Positions 9,475 to 17,646 of a DNA stretch of 64,000 nucleotides are shown piece after piece. Where the stretch lies: assembly GCF_011602365.1 (NCBI RefSeq), contig NZ_JAAONZ010000005.1:62001-126000 (forward strand). The letters are read 5' to 3'. The DNA is from Pseudomaricurvus hydrocarbonicus. GTDB lineage: Bacteria; Pseudomonadota; Gammaproteobacteria; Pseudomonadales; Cellvibrionaceae. Position 1 is the stretch's first letter. Each line of letters opens with the position of its first letter. The notes under the pieces were generated by a model. The model ran no database searches and was not told the origin of the DNA. It worked only from the letters and a program-made list of their open reading frames with translations. Position numbers and translations under genes: made by a program.

Positions 9475-10881
9475 TTAAAACCCCCACTCAAAACCCACCA
9501 CAACCCGGTCGTTGTTATCAAACTGGCCATAGAGGCCTTTTGAGGTTCCGGAAAAAACATCGGCGCCCAGCCACAGTTCGACGTTGCTGCGCCACAGGTA
9601 ACTGATTTTCGGGCGCCAGAGTTGATCCTGATGATTGAGAGAGTACAACCCCTGTAGTTTGAGGGTCCAGGTGTCGTTTGCCAGCTTGCGTTCCAGCAAC
9701 AGACTGAGCGTTTGCTCGTTGTGATCGCGGATCATGCGCCGGTCGTAATCCAGCAACAGACTTTGAAACCACTGCACGCTGATCAGGGTGTCACTGAAGC
9801 CTTGCCAGTCGAGGCCGATGACCGAGCTCAGCTCGGGGCTGGATTCGATGCCCTGATTGTTTGCCGAGTATTCGGCGATGTGATGGCTGTGACTGTACCA
9901 GCCAATTTCGGTGCGCAGGGTCAGATTACCAAAAGCGTTACTGGCCGTTCCGCCAATGAGATGGCTACGTTGATAACGGGGTTGGACATGTAACACAGTC
10001 CCGGATGCCGGCGCGGTTGTTACATCGGTGTTGGCTTCAATCGCTTGATAGGGCACATAAAAGTCGCGGTAGTGGTAAAAGTAATTCAGGGTGAGATCCC
10101 AGCCGCGCCAGAATTGGCTGTAACGCACACCGGCATCACTGTCTTTGAGCCAGTGGTTGGGTTTGCGGGGTTGATCTGTGGTTACGCCGTCGACCGCCTG
10201 CTGGATATTTGAGGGTGACGGCACCCGCAGTGGGCTGGTCACCGTGTAGGGATTGTCGCCCTGAGCCAGATCGTGATAGCTGGTGTCGGGTATCCACAAA
10301 AACTGCAGGCTGCTGCTGTCCGAGGTGAGCCATTCCACGTTCACCATCCACAGGGGAATGCGGGAATCGTCAAAGTCGTCGAGAATAAATTCCCGGTAAC
10401 TTTGCGGTGTGACCACATCCAGAACTTTTAAGCCATCGGCTTGCCCCCAGACGACCTGCTGCTTGCCCAGCCGCCAGTAGAGATTCCACCATTCGGCATC
10501 CAGATAGAATTCGCGCAGCTCCAGTTGTGAGTGACGGTTGTTGATCCAGGGCTCGCTGGCACTGCTGTAGGTTTGCCGGGTTGAGCCATCGGTTAAGAGC
10601 CCCTCTGCATCCAATCGCAGTCGAGCGATGGCGGTGAGGGAGGTTTGAGCCAGCCAACCGTCAGTAAAATCCTGTTCCCATTCCAGCTGCAGCTGGGCTT
10701 CCATTTTTTGGCTTTCACGACGGTCACCGGCCCACTCTTGTTGCCATTGTCCGTTCAGGTGTTCGTTCAGTTTCGACTGCCAGGGAGTCTGTTTGTCCGA
10801 GGCCACGCTGCCCATTGGCAGGCTCAGGATGAGCCCGCCCAGAGTTAACGTAATGAGAGGGTGGTGCACAACAGGTTTCAT
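9475..10881 (-). CDS. DUF1302 family protein (outer-membrane barrel, efflux partner)
   Basis: 468 residues with a signal peptide (hydrophobic TLTLGGLILSLPMGSVAS). The signature of the DUF1302 family is clear: WRLGKQQVVWGQADGLKVLDVV followed by YREFILDDFDDSRIPLWMVN. Alternating aromatic strands up to a C-terminal GFEWGF with terminal Phe indicate an outer-membrane beta-barrel. DUF1302 genes regularly sit beside RND/MMPL exporters and LolA-like lipoprotein-sorting proteins, as here, where the start is two bases after the exporter's stop. The role is unproven in the family; it may be the outer-membrane component of lipid or hydrophobic compound export. Confidence 0.85.
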   Translation of the reverse strand: MKPVVHHPLITLTLGGLILSLPMGSVASDKQTPWQSKLNEHLNGQWQQEWAGDRRESQKMEAQLQLEWEQDFTDGWLAQTSLTAIARLRLDAEGLLTDGSTRQTYSSASEPWINNRHSQLELREFYLDAEWWNLYWRLGKQQVVWGQADGLKVLDVVTPQSYREFILDDFDDSRIPLWMVNVEWLTSDSSSLQFLWIPDTSYHDLAQGDNPYTVTSPLRVPSPSNIQQAVDGVTTDQPRKPNHWLKDSDAGVRYSQFWRGWDLTLNYFYHYRDFYVPYQAIEANTDVTTAPASGTVLHVQPRYQRSHLIGGTASNAFGNLTLRTEIGWYSHSHHIAEYSANNQGIESSPELSSVIGLDWQGFSDTLISVQWFQSLLLDYDRRMIRDHNEQTLSLLLERKLANDTWTLKLQGLYSLNHQDQLWRPKISYLWRSNVELWLGADVFSGTSKGLYGQFDNNDRVVVGFEWGF

Positions 10882-10883
10882 GG

Positions 10884-13800
10884 TTACAGACCTCGGGCCA
10901 GACTGCGTTGACGAAAGCGCTGGTCATCGACAGGGGTTTGGTAGTCCACATCACTGAAAGTGAACACACTGCGGTGACCGGTTTTATGGTTGCTCATGAT
11001 CATGGTGTGACGGGTGAGAATGCCATCTACAGGGCGAATGTCTTCGACTTGTAAGGACTTGAGCTCATTGCCGCGTATGTCCCAGAAGCGCGCCTTGACC
11101 ACGATCCAGGTCTGGTTGTCGACCCAGAGTTCGGTGCGGCTGTAACCCAATTCCCCGGCAATGGCCTCGGTGTGGGGGATGCCCTCCAGGTGGTACAGTG
11201 TGTGCTCGCTGTCACTGTCACTAGAGCTGTCACTGCTACTAGAGCTAGAGCTGGTACTTTCGCGACCGATGACCTTGTAGGCAAAGTCAGCCGGCTCCAG
11301 CCGGCCTTCTTTTTTGATGTCTTCGTAGGTGAAATCGGTGCCCAAAAAGTGATCCCCCCGATCCGAGGCGGAGATGCGACGCACTTTGCGCAACGCCGGC
11401 AGGTACAGCCACTGATCGTCATCGCGCTCGGCATCGCGGGGGTAATCGTAGGTCAGAAAAGCGGTGTCTTTGACATTGGTCGGGCTCGTGTAAAACAATA
11501 CCGAGTGTTTCTCTTCGCCAAAGTATTTACGAAATCCCCGGGTTTCCCGCACCCGCTGTTTGCCGTGACGATCGGTCAGGGTCATGGTCAGTGTGCGAGT
11601 CACCTGTTGGCCGTCGTCGCGGCTGTTGACCTGCTCTATAATCCATTCGCTGGTGGGCAATTCACCAGCCGCAGAGGTATGGTCAGCAAGTCCCTCGGCT
11701 TGAGCGCGTTCTCCCAACAAAGACAGGGTAATGACCAGAGCCAGTCCCACCACCAGAAAGCCCAATACGCGGCCGGTGCCGATGATTTTGGTGGACGCTG
11801 AAGCGTGAGTCGGGCAGTTTTCTTCCACCGTCAGTGTGCCAAACGCGAACCGCGGTTTAAACACTTTGATCAGTACCGGTAATAGAGTCACGCTGGCAAT
11901 GAAACTGGTGGTCACGGCCAGGGCGACAATGGTGCCGAAGTTGTTTAAAGGCACCACCTTGCTGGAAATCAGCACCCCGAAACCGCAAGCAATGGCGAGA
12001 AAGTTAAACAACAGCGCCCGCCCGGTAGTTGGAAAAATGGCCAGCAGTTGCTCGTCCAGTTGGCTGCGGGTGATGCTGCGTTCAGTTTGCGAAAGATGAT
12101 GCAGGCGTTCCTTAATGCGATCGAGGGTGTGGATGGCAAAGTCGACCCCGAGGCCGATGGCAACACTGGCAAACATGGAGGTACCAATGCCCAAAGCAAT
12201 ACCGGTCAGGGCCATAAAGGAATAGATCAGCAGGATGGCACTGACCACCGGCAACAGGGCGTAGACGCCGGCCAGGGCGGAACGGAATAACAAGGCCGCG
12301 ACTAACCACACCAGGATCAGGGCCACGGCCAGGCTGTAAAAGTGGGTATCGCCGACGCCGCGAATCCAGTGGTAATTGACGGTGACGCGGCCGCTGAGGG
12401 TGGCGGACAGACCGGGTTCGTTGAAGTTGTTGTCGAGGTAGGATTGCAGTTGGGTTACCACCGGTTGGGTGTGGCGGAACGCGGCGCTGTCGAGCATCAG
12501 ACGAACGTTGGCCAGGCGATAATCATAGTCGACCTCTTCTTCGAAATCGGTCGGGTCGCCGGAGGTGGAGTACAGCAGAAAGTATTGGGCGATGGCGTCG
12601 CGATGCATGGGCAATTGATAGTCTTCACGGTGACCGTCATTCAATACCCGGTTCATTTGTTTGAGGTAATCGACGATCGAGGTGGCGTTATTGACGTGGG
12701 GCAGGGTCAGGGCAAAATCCTGCAGTGCCTCAATTTTTTGCAATACCTGCGGCTCAAACAGGCCTTCGTCACGCTCCGTTTCAATGACGATGTCCAGATT
12801 ATTGGTACCATCCAAGTGCGCATTGATGGTCCGGTCGGCGCGATAGATGGCCTCGCTGTGGTGGAAGGTTTCGATCCGGTCTTCATCCACCTGCAATTGA
12901 CTGGCGGCATAGAAGCCTGCCAGGGCAATGATTACCGCCAGACTTATGGTTGTGCCCGGATGGCGAATACTGATGCCACCCAGTTTTTGCATGATCACCG
13001 AAAAAATCTCACGATTCGCCTGTTGGCTGCGCACGAAGTTCTGACTGACTTTGGGCTGGGCCCAGATCATGGCTGCGGGCAAAAATACCATGGAAAAAAC
13101 CCACGCGATGGCGACGCCGAGAGCCGTGAACACGCCCATGAATTTAAACGGAGGCATGTGAGAGGCAAAGTAGAGGCCCAGGAAACCGGCCATGGTAGTC
13201 AGGGTGGTCAAGGTGATCGGACGCCACATGTCGACCATGGCTTCGACCACCAGTTGGCTGCGGGCGACACCGGGTTTTTCAATCTGCAGTTCGTAGTAGC
13301 GACTGAAGATGTGAATGGCATCGGCCACAGAGATACCGATTAAGATCACCGGCAGAGCGTTGGTGATGACATAAAAAGGCACTTTGCTGGCCGCCATGAG
13401 ACTTAAGGTCATTAACACCGATGCAGCGATGATGACATTGGCCAACAGGGCCGGGGCCACCCGCCGAAACGCCAGACCAATGATCAGGGTGATGATCAAG
13501 CCGGCAATGGGGTTAAGCCGACCAGCATCACTGTCGATGTAGCTGCCTAAATAGCCGGCTACGGCACCTTCACCGGCCAGGTGCAGTTCTACGCCGTCAA
13601 CGGTGGGTGCTGAATCGATCAGCTGTTGCAGAGCAATGTAGGTGTCTTCGGCCTGATTTTCGTCGAGCATTTCCGCCACAATCAGCGTTGCGCGACCGTT
13701 GCGCGACACCAGCTTGCCCTGATAGAGCGGGAAGTCCTCAATGGCTTGCCGAAGCTGTGCACTTTCGGCATCCGTTTGCGGACGTGGATCAAAGAAGGGG

Positions 13801-14192
13801 GTGACCTCCATGCCACTGGCACTGCCAAGGATGTTGTTTTCCGTGGCCAGGCTCATGACCCGCTCCGGATCAATGTTGTCGACGTTCTGGCTGTGTTCAG
13901 ACAACCATTCCACCAACTCCAGTACCGGCGGGGCATAAATGCCCTGATCCTGTGGTGTCACCACGGCAATCACAAACGGATCCGACAACCCAAATTGCTG
14001 TTTCACCTTGTCGCGATACAACAGGGCAGGGTTACTGGGGTCCATAAACGCATCACCGCGAGTGTCTTTGGTGAGCTGAGGTAAAAAGGTGCCTATGGTC
14101 AGCATGGCTAACACGCTCAGGATGACCAGTGTTTTGGGGTAGCGATGAACAAACTGGAAGTAGGTATACGCTGTTGAATGAGACGGTGACAT
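10884..14192 (-). CDS. RND/MMPL exporter fused to LolA-like outer-membrane lipoprotein-sorting domain
   Basis: 1102 residues. Residues 1 to about 800 are a complete RND exporter of the MMPL group: one helix, a periplasmic domain, a block of helices with GISVADAIHIFSRYYE, a second periplasmic domain and a second helix block with GLGVDFAIHTLDR. A new hydrophobic segment, LGFLVVGLALVITLSLL with AQA after it (about 804-830), looks like a retained signal peptide. The last 270 residues match the outer-membrane lipoprotein-sorting (LolA-like) family, for example WLYLPALRKVRRISASDRGD and GTDFTYEDI. In most genomes these are two genes. A Ser/Asp run sits at about 976-993. ATG 14192 has AGGAG 8 nt upstream. 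It likely exports hydrophobic compounds or lipids. Confidence 0.88.
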   Translation of the reverse strand: MSPSHSTAYTYFQFVHRYPKTLVILSVLAMLTIGTFLPQLTKDTRGDAFMDPSNPALLYRDKVKQQFGLSDPFVIAVVTPQDQGIYAPPVLELVEWLSEHSQNVDNIDPERVMSLATENNILGSASGMEVTPFFDPRPQTDAESAQLRQAIEDFPLYQGKLVSRNGRATLIVAEMLDENQAEDTYIALQQLIDSAPTVDGVELHLAGEGAVAGYLGSYIDSDAGRLNPIAGLIITLIIGLAFRRVAPALLANVIIAASVLMTLSLMAASKVPFYVITNALPVILIGISVADAIHIFSRYYELQIEKPGVARSQLVVEAMVDMWRPITLTTLTTMAGFLGLYFASHMPPFKFMGVFTALGVAIAWVFSMVFLPAAMIWAQPKVSQNFVRSQQANREIFSVIMQKLGGISIRHPGTTISLAVIIALAGFYAASQLQVDEDRIETFHHSEAIYRADRTINAHLDGTNNLDIVIETERDEGLFEPQVLQKIEALQDFALTLPHVNNATSIVDYLKQMNRVLNDGHREDYQLPMHRDAIAQYFLLYSTSGDPTDFEEEVDYDYRLANVRLMLDSAAFRHTQPVVTQLQSYLDNNFNEPGLSATLSGRVTVNYHWIRGVGDTHFYSLAVALILVWLVAALLFRSALAGVYALLPVVSAILLIYSFMALTGIALGIGTSMFASVAIGLGVDFAIHTLDRIKERLHHLSQTERSITRSQLDEQLLAIFPTTGRALLFNFLAIACGFGVLISSKVVPLNNFGTIVALAVTTSFIASVTLLPVLIKVFKPRFAFGTLTVEENCPTHASASTKIIGTGRVLGFLVVGLALVITLSLLGERAQAEGLADHTSAAGELPTSEWIIEQVNSRDDGQQVTRTLTMTLTDRHGKQRVRETRGFRKYFGEEKHSVLFYTSPTNVKDTAFLTYDYPRDAERDDDQWLYLPALRKVRRISASDRGDHFLGTDFTYEDIKKEGRLEPADFAYKVIGRESTSSSSSSSDSSSDSDSEHTLYHLEGIPHTEAIAGELGYSRTELWVDNQTWIVVKARFWDIRGNELKSLQVEDIRPVDGILTRHTMIMSNHKTGHRSVFTFSDVDYQTPVDDQRFRQRSLARGL

Positions 14193-14236
14193 GGTGAGTA
14201 CTCCTGCCAATTAAACGGTTTTTGATGCATAAATAA

Positions 14237-14251
14237 ATGTATATGCATGTA
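14237..14251 (-). promoter_or_regulatory. Putative MarR operator upstream of RND exporter
   Basis: ATGTATATGCATGTA, identical over all 15 bases to the copy at 15053-15067, and sharing the TGCATATGCAT-like core with the palindrome at the marR start. It lies 45 nt before the exporter ATG. Confidence 0.65.
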
Positions 14252-14272
14252 CCTTGTTTGGTTAATCCAAGA

Positions 14273-15019
14273 TTAAGAGATCAGTTGTGATGCCTCGGTT
14301 GTGGTATAGGTATTTTGAAAAACTTGCAGCTCTTGCACGACCTGCTGCCACCAGGGCTGATGCTTGAGTCGCGTTAACCAATCCTGCAGTGCCGGATAAG
14401 CGCTGAGATTGATGTCAATGGCATCAAAGTGCATCAGCGGCGCCGCTATACAGAGATCGGCAAGCGACATCTCCTCGGCGTTCAGATACGCCTTGCCTTG
14501 CAGTTGTTGATTTAACAGCGCGGCGCGTGTTTTGAATATTTTTCGGTTTTTGTCCTTGCGGGTGGCATCTCCGGGGTAGCCCCAAAAGGGCAAATAGAAC
14601 TCGTTCAACAGGATATTGCCGGCCACCGTATCCCAACATCCGGTTTCCCACAGCAACCAACGCAATACACTGGCTTGTTGATCGGCACCGTAGGGCCACA
14701 GACGGGAACCGAAATAGTTAGCCAAATACTGGGCAATGGCATTGGATTCCCAGAGAATCAGGTCGCCGTGCACCAGTACCGGGATTTTGCCGTTGGGATT
14801 GAGCTGCAAAAAATCCTTTTGTTTGTGTTCCAGCTGGTTCAGTGCAACGGTTTCCAATTGGATATCGTGCATTTGTTGACGGGCCCGCTCGGATTCGTGA
14901 GCGATGTAACTCATCACCAGCTGTAACTTGATGGGATTGTGGGTGAGCGGATGGGTGTAAATCGTCATCTGGTTGCTGGGTTGAAACACCGATGAGGTAT
15001 TTGTGTGTGTCTGCGCCAT
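14273..15019 (-). CDS. Glutathione S-transferase family protein
   Basis: 248 residues. The N-terminal thioredoxin-like domain includes LNPNGKIPVLVHGDLILWESNAIAQYLA, containing the cis-Pro (KIPVL) and the E-S pair that bind glutathione. The C-terminal helical domain includes the capping box region LSLADLCIAAPLMHF. It conjugates glutathione to electrophiles or acts as a peroxidase or isomerase. The start at 15019 has AAGGAG 6 nt upstream; a second Met at residue 18 begins the conserved domain. It lies between the exporter and the marR gene on the same strand, with its own copy of the operator motif, so it is probably a detoxification member of the same regulon. Confidence 0.9.
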   Translation of the reverse strand: MAQTHTNTSSVFQPSNQMTIYTHPLTHNPIKLQLVMSYIAHESERARQQMHDIQLETVALNQLEHKQKDFLQLNPNGKIPVLVHGDLILWESNAIAQYLANYFGSRLWPYGADQQASVLRWLLWETGCWDTVAGNILLNEFYLPFWGYPGDATRKDKNRKIFKTRAALLNQQLQGKAYLNAEEMSLADLCIAAPLMHFDAIDINLSAYPALQDWLTRLKHQPWWQQVVQELQVFQNTYTTTEASQLIS

Positions 15020-15052
15020 GGCGGTCTCCTTGGTTGCTGAGGTTTATTGTTT

Positions 15053-15067
15053 ATGTATATGCATGTA
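15053..15067 (-). promoter_or_regulatory. Putative MarR operator upstream of GST gene
   Basis: Second exact copy of ATGTATATGCATGTA, 34 nt before the GST start codon, in the same orientation relative to its gene as the copy at 14237. Confidence 0.65.
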
Positions 15068-15130
15068 TTTTGCGTGAGGTAGGGCTTGTTGGTTCATCGC
15101 AGGGTTTCTCCCGGTCATGAGTAGAGTGCT

Positions 15131-15619
15131 TCAGCTCGAGGTGTCTTTAAGGTCGACAATGGCATCACCAACTGTGAGTAATTGCGCTATGAGCTCATCG
15201 CCCAACAGGGCTTTTAGATCGCTTTGGGTTTGTTGCCAATCCTCGGCGGCGGCGTGAAAGAGTTGCTTGCCGGCCGCGGTGAGCTGCAGAACTTTTTCCC
15301 GTTTATCCCGGCCGGGTCGGGTTTCCAGATAGCCATCGCGCAGCAGGGGTTTCAGGTTGCGCGACAAGGTGGTCTGATCCAGCACCAGTACGTTCTGCAA
15401 ACTGCGGTTGGTGGCTTCTCCCAAATAATAAACAGCCCGTAAAATGGCAAATTGGGTGATTTTGATGCCATGGGGGCTCATGTCCCGGTCGTAAAACTGG
15501 GTCAGGACCCGGTTGGCCTTGCGCAAACTCAGCGCGAAGCAGGGCGCGACCCGGGATTTGGCCTTGCTGGCAGTGTTCTTGGTTTGGAGGGTTGAGTCAG
15601 TCATGAGTTTATTAAACAT
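15131..15619 (-). CDS. MarR-family transcriptional regulator
   Basis: About 160 residues with a winged helix-turn-helix: KITQFAILRAVYYLGEATNRSLQNVLVLDQTTLSRNLKPLLRDGYLE gives the recognition helix, and the wing follows (GRDKREKVLQLTAAG). MarR proteins are dimers that repress efflux and detoxification genes and let go on binding a phenolic or lipophilic ligand. The start at 15619 or the Met at 15604 are both possible; neither has a strong ribosome-binding site. The 14-bp palindrome at 15617-15630 overlaps the first start codon, which suggests autorepression. The same core motif precedes the GST and RND genes, so this is the likely local repressor. Confidence 0.9.
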   Translation of the reverse strand: MFNKLMTDSTLQTKNTASKAKSRVAPCFALSLRKANRVLTQFYDRDMSPHGIKITQFAILRAVYYLGEATNRSLQNVLVLDQTTLSRNLKPLLRDGYLETRPGRDKREKVLQLTAAGKQLFHAAAEDWQQTQSDLKALLGDELIAQLLTVGDAIVDLKDTSS

Positions 15620-15630
15620 GCATATGCATG
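15617..15630 (-). promoter_or_regulatory. Perfect 14-bp palindrome at marR start (autoregulatory operator)
   Basis: CATGCATATGCATG is its own reverse complement and covers the upstream candidate start codon of the marR gene. It shares the core with the two exact operator copies at 14237 and 15053. Confidence 0.65.
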
Positions 15631-15954
15631 GTATTTCAAGTGGTTTAAGACTTTTTTAGATGCCGAGCCAAAAGGGTAATGTGATGAAGGCGGGCAGGCA
15701 GGGAGACAGGTCGGTGGGGAAACATGTCGGCGGGGAGACAGGGAGGAAGAACGACAGGCCAAGTACAGGATAGGGAACTATAATCAGGGTCACAGATGGA
15801 TCACAAGAAGCCGTTTAGCGGATCAAGCGCTGACGCAGAAGTTGAGTGAACAGTTTTATCTGGTGGGTTAACAGTAACCTGAGCCTTAAGCTTGTCCGCA
15901 ATACAAACATGACGAAAGAAATAAAAATCACAAAAGAATAACAAGGAGTTGCCG
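15631..15954. other. Intergenic region with short G-rich direct repeat
   Basis: No gene seen. GGGAGACAGG occurs at 15701-15710 and 15733-15742 within a purine-rich stretch containing two similar CGGNGGGGA segments. Ribosome-binding sequence AAGGAG precedes the small gene at 15955. Divergent promoters for the marR side and the small membrane protein must lie here but none stands out. Confidence 0.4.
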
Positions 15955-16137
15955 ATGGATGTTCAGGTATCAGGGTTTTTGGGTCTTCTTATTTTGATTG
16001 CCGATATATGGGCCATCCTTAATATTATTCAATCCAGGGCCAGTATGGTTAACAAATTAATCTGGATTTTGGTGGTGCTGTTATTACCGGTGTTGGGGTT
16101 ATTAATTTGGTTTTTTGCCGGTCCCCGAGGCCGGTGA
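15955..16137 (+). CDS. Small PLDc_N-type membrane protein
   Basis: 60 residues, two hydrophobic helices (VSGFLGLLILIADIWAILNII and LIWILVVLLLPVLGLLIWFF) separated by a short basic loop with S/N-K, ending GPRGR. This is the arrangement of the PLDc_N family (the N-terminal membrane part of cardiolipin synthases occurring alone), whose function is not known. AGGAG lies 7 nt before ATG 15955. The last 36 bases overlap the end of the convergent gene on the other strand. Confidence 0.78.
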   Translation: MDVQVSGFLGLLILIADIWAILNIIQSRASMVNKLIWILVVLLLPVLGLLIWFFAGPRGR

Positions 16138-16446
16138 CTCTGAGGGCATCACCACCCATTCCGGATCGTCAAATTCCCCAATGGGTTCAATGTCACAATA
16201 GGGCGCGGCGCTGCGAATAATGGCGGCAACGGTGCCGTCGTGATGCGATTCCATGGCATCACGTTGCTGTTTGCTTTCCCAGCTGGCAATGGCAATCAGC
16301 TCATTGGGGTCATCGAGTTTGCGATGCAATTCTGTACCCCGTGCGCCTGGAGCGCGCTGAATGATGTCACTGGCTCTCATCCAGGCGTCGGCGTACTCCT
16401 CGGCTGTGTGGCCGGGTTTGATGTGGACTTTGAACAGGTATTTCAC
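16102..16446 (-). CDS. ABM-domain (antibiotic biosynthesis monooxygenase-like) protein
   Basis: 114 residues of ferredoxin-like alpha/beta fold: an initial strand (YLFKVHIKPG), a helix (AEEYADAWMRASDIIQ), then strands with ELHRKLDDPNELIAIASWESKQQRDAM, the usual ABM/dimeric alpha-beta barrel pattern. Members are small homodimers that act as cofactor-free monooxygenases, haem-degrading proteins or stress proteins; the substrate is not readable. Start is GTG 16446, supported by GGAGG 6 nt upstream. The C-terminal tail beyond WVVMP is low-complexity and encoded in the overlap with the small membrane protein gene, so it may be a read-through extension. Confidence 0.78.
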   Translation of the reverse strand: MKYLFKVHIKPGHTAEEYADAWMRASDIIQRAPGARGTELHRKLDDPNELIAIASWESKQQRDAMESHHDGTVAAIIRSAAPYCDIEPIGEFDDPEWVVMPSESPASGTGKKPN

Positions 16447-16492
16447 GATAAACCTCCGTTGCCGGACACGACTTGATATTTCATCTCATCCG

Positions 16493-17368
16493 TTATTTTG
16501 GGAATAACAACGTAAACACGAGGCGAAAGCCAAACCCTTCCGGGCCATTATCCGTGCTTTCGGCCCAATAGCGCAGGCCACCACCGATGCTGGTGGTTTG
16601 ATTGCCCATTTTGACGACTTTACTAACCATCAGGTTGAGTGGGATGGACCATTCTTCGGCTTCCCAGTCATAAGTGGATTCGGTATTGAACGCAAAAGTG
16701 ACTGCTTGCTTGGTGGTGTAAGAGATAAAGGGTTGCAAAAACGTACTGCTGACATCCTGCCTGTCATCATCACCGGCAAAGGACCAGATGTGATTGGCCA
16801 GGGCTCCATAAGTCCAGGGACCGGTTTGCCTCAGGGCAACTCCGGTGGGGCCAGCTCCCCATTTTTCAGCACCGAGCAAATCATCGGAAGCCGTGGGCAG
16901 TAATGCCACGGGGCCAACGCCCCAAATCCATCCACTCGCTGTGGGCAATTTGGGTGAGAAAAAAACGCTTTGCACAATGTCACCGATACCGGATTGGCTG
17001 CCCGCGCCCGGAATAATGTCGTCTTGCGAAATGACCGGGAGAATGGTTCTGGAGATTAAATTCCAGTCTTCACTCATGGAGAAGGGCAGAACGGGCTGTA
17101 CATTCAACAGATAGCGGTCACCGTCATCATCGGGGCCGAGATCGGAATCGTAATTGAGCTGGAAAGGCACGCTGATGAGGGCGGCGACGGGGTTGGAGAG
17201 TTTTTTGGCAAGCTCTTCGCTGCTTTGGGCCCGAGCAAAGTCTGGCGCAGTTAAAGCGGCAAACCCCACAACAACCGCAACGGTGCTGGCAAAGAGAGGC
17301 GGCAAGGTCATCCTGTTTCCGGCGGGGTTCGTTTTGGCTTCACGGTCGTGGTTAAGCAAAGTGATCAT
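16493..17368 (-). CDS. Outer-membrane beta-barrel protein (MetA-pathway phenol degradation/transporter-like)
   Basis: 291 residues with a signal peptide ending ARA-QS. The body has many short amphipathic strands (VPFQLNYDSDLGP, YLLNVQPVLPF, WNLISRTILPVI, GIGDIVQSVFFSP) and ends FRLVFTLLFPK. The pattern fits the Phenol_MetA_deg-type outer-membrane family, often annotated simply as 'transporter'. Proteins of this group are thought to admit hydrophobic compounds. A second Met at residue 20 gives a more normal signal peptide and may be the real start. It lies downstream of no obvious operon partner. Confidence 0.7.
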   Translation of the reverse strand: MITLLNHDREAKTNPAGNRMTLPPLFASTVAVVVGFAALTAPDFARAQSSEELAKKLSNPVAALISVPFQLNYDSDLGPDDDGDRYLLNVQPVLPFSMSEDWNLISRTILPVISQDDIIPGAGSQSGIGDIVQSVFFSPKLPTASGWIWGVGPVALLPTASDDLLGAEKWGAGPTGVALRQTGPWTYGALANHIWSFAGDDDRQDVSSTFLQPFISYTTKQAVTFAFNTESTYDWEAEEWSIPLNLMVSKVVKMGNQTTSIGGGLRYWAESTDNGPEGFGFRLVFTLLFPK

Positions 17369-17646
17369 GCTGCGTCTTCCCTGTGGCTGAATAAAAGTGG
17401 TGAGAAATAGTGAATTTGCGCCCCGAGTAATCCCACAAGTGTAGTCGATAGGGAGTCGATAGGGTGACTGTCATCAGGTCTGAGGTGCGCCTAAAGGATA
17501 GATCGGCACAGCGTATTACTCATGATGAACTGTGTGCCAGTGCGGGTGATTAGGGCCGCAAAAAAAGTACTTGTGGCGAATGACTGACAAAATGGTACGT
17601 AGTCCGTATCATTCAGGCCTGTTTCAACGTGGAAGCGAATGAAGGC

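Noticed and set aside
12342-13343. Long open frame on the + strand opposite the RND exporter
   Set aside because: It has no recognisable domain, is Gly/His/Val-rich in the way typical of antisense frames, and the - strand frame is a clear RND protein.
15949-16137. TTG start for the small membrane protein
   Set aside because: AGGAG is placed correctly for ATG 15955, six bases later.
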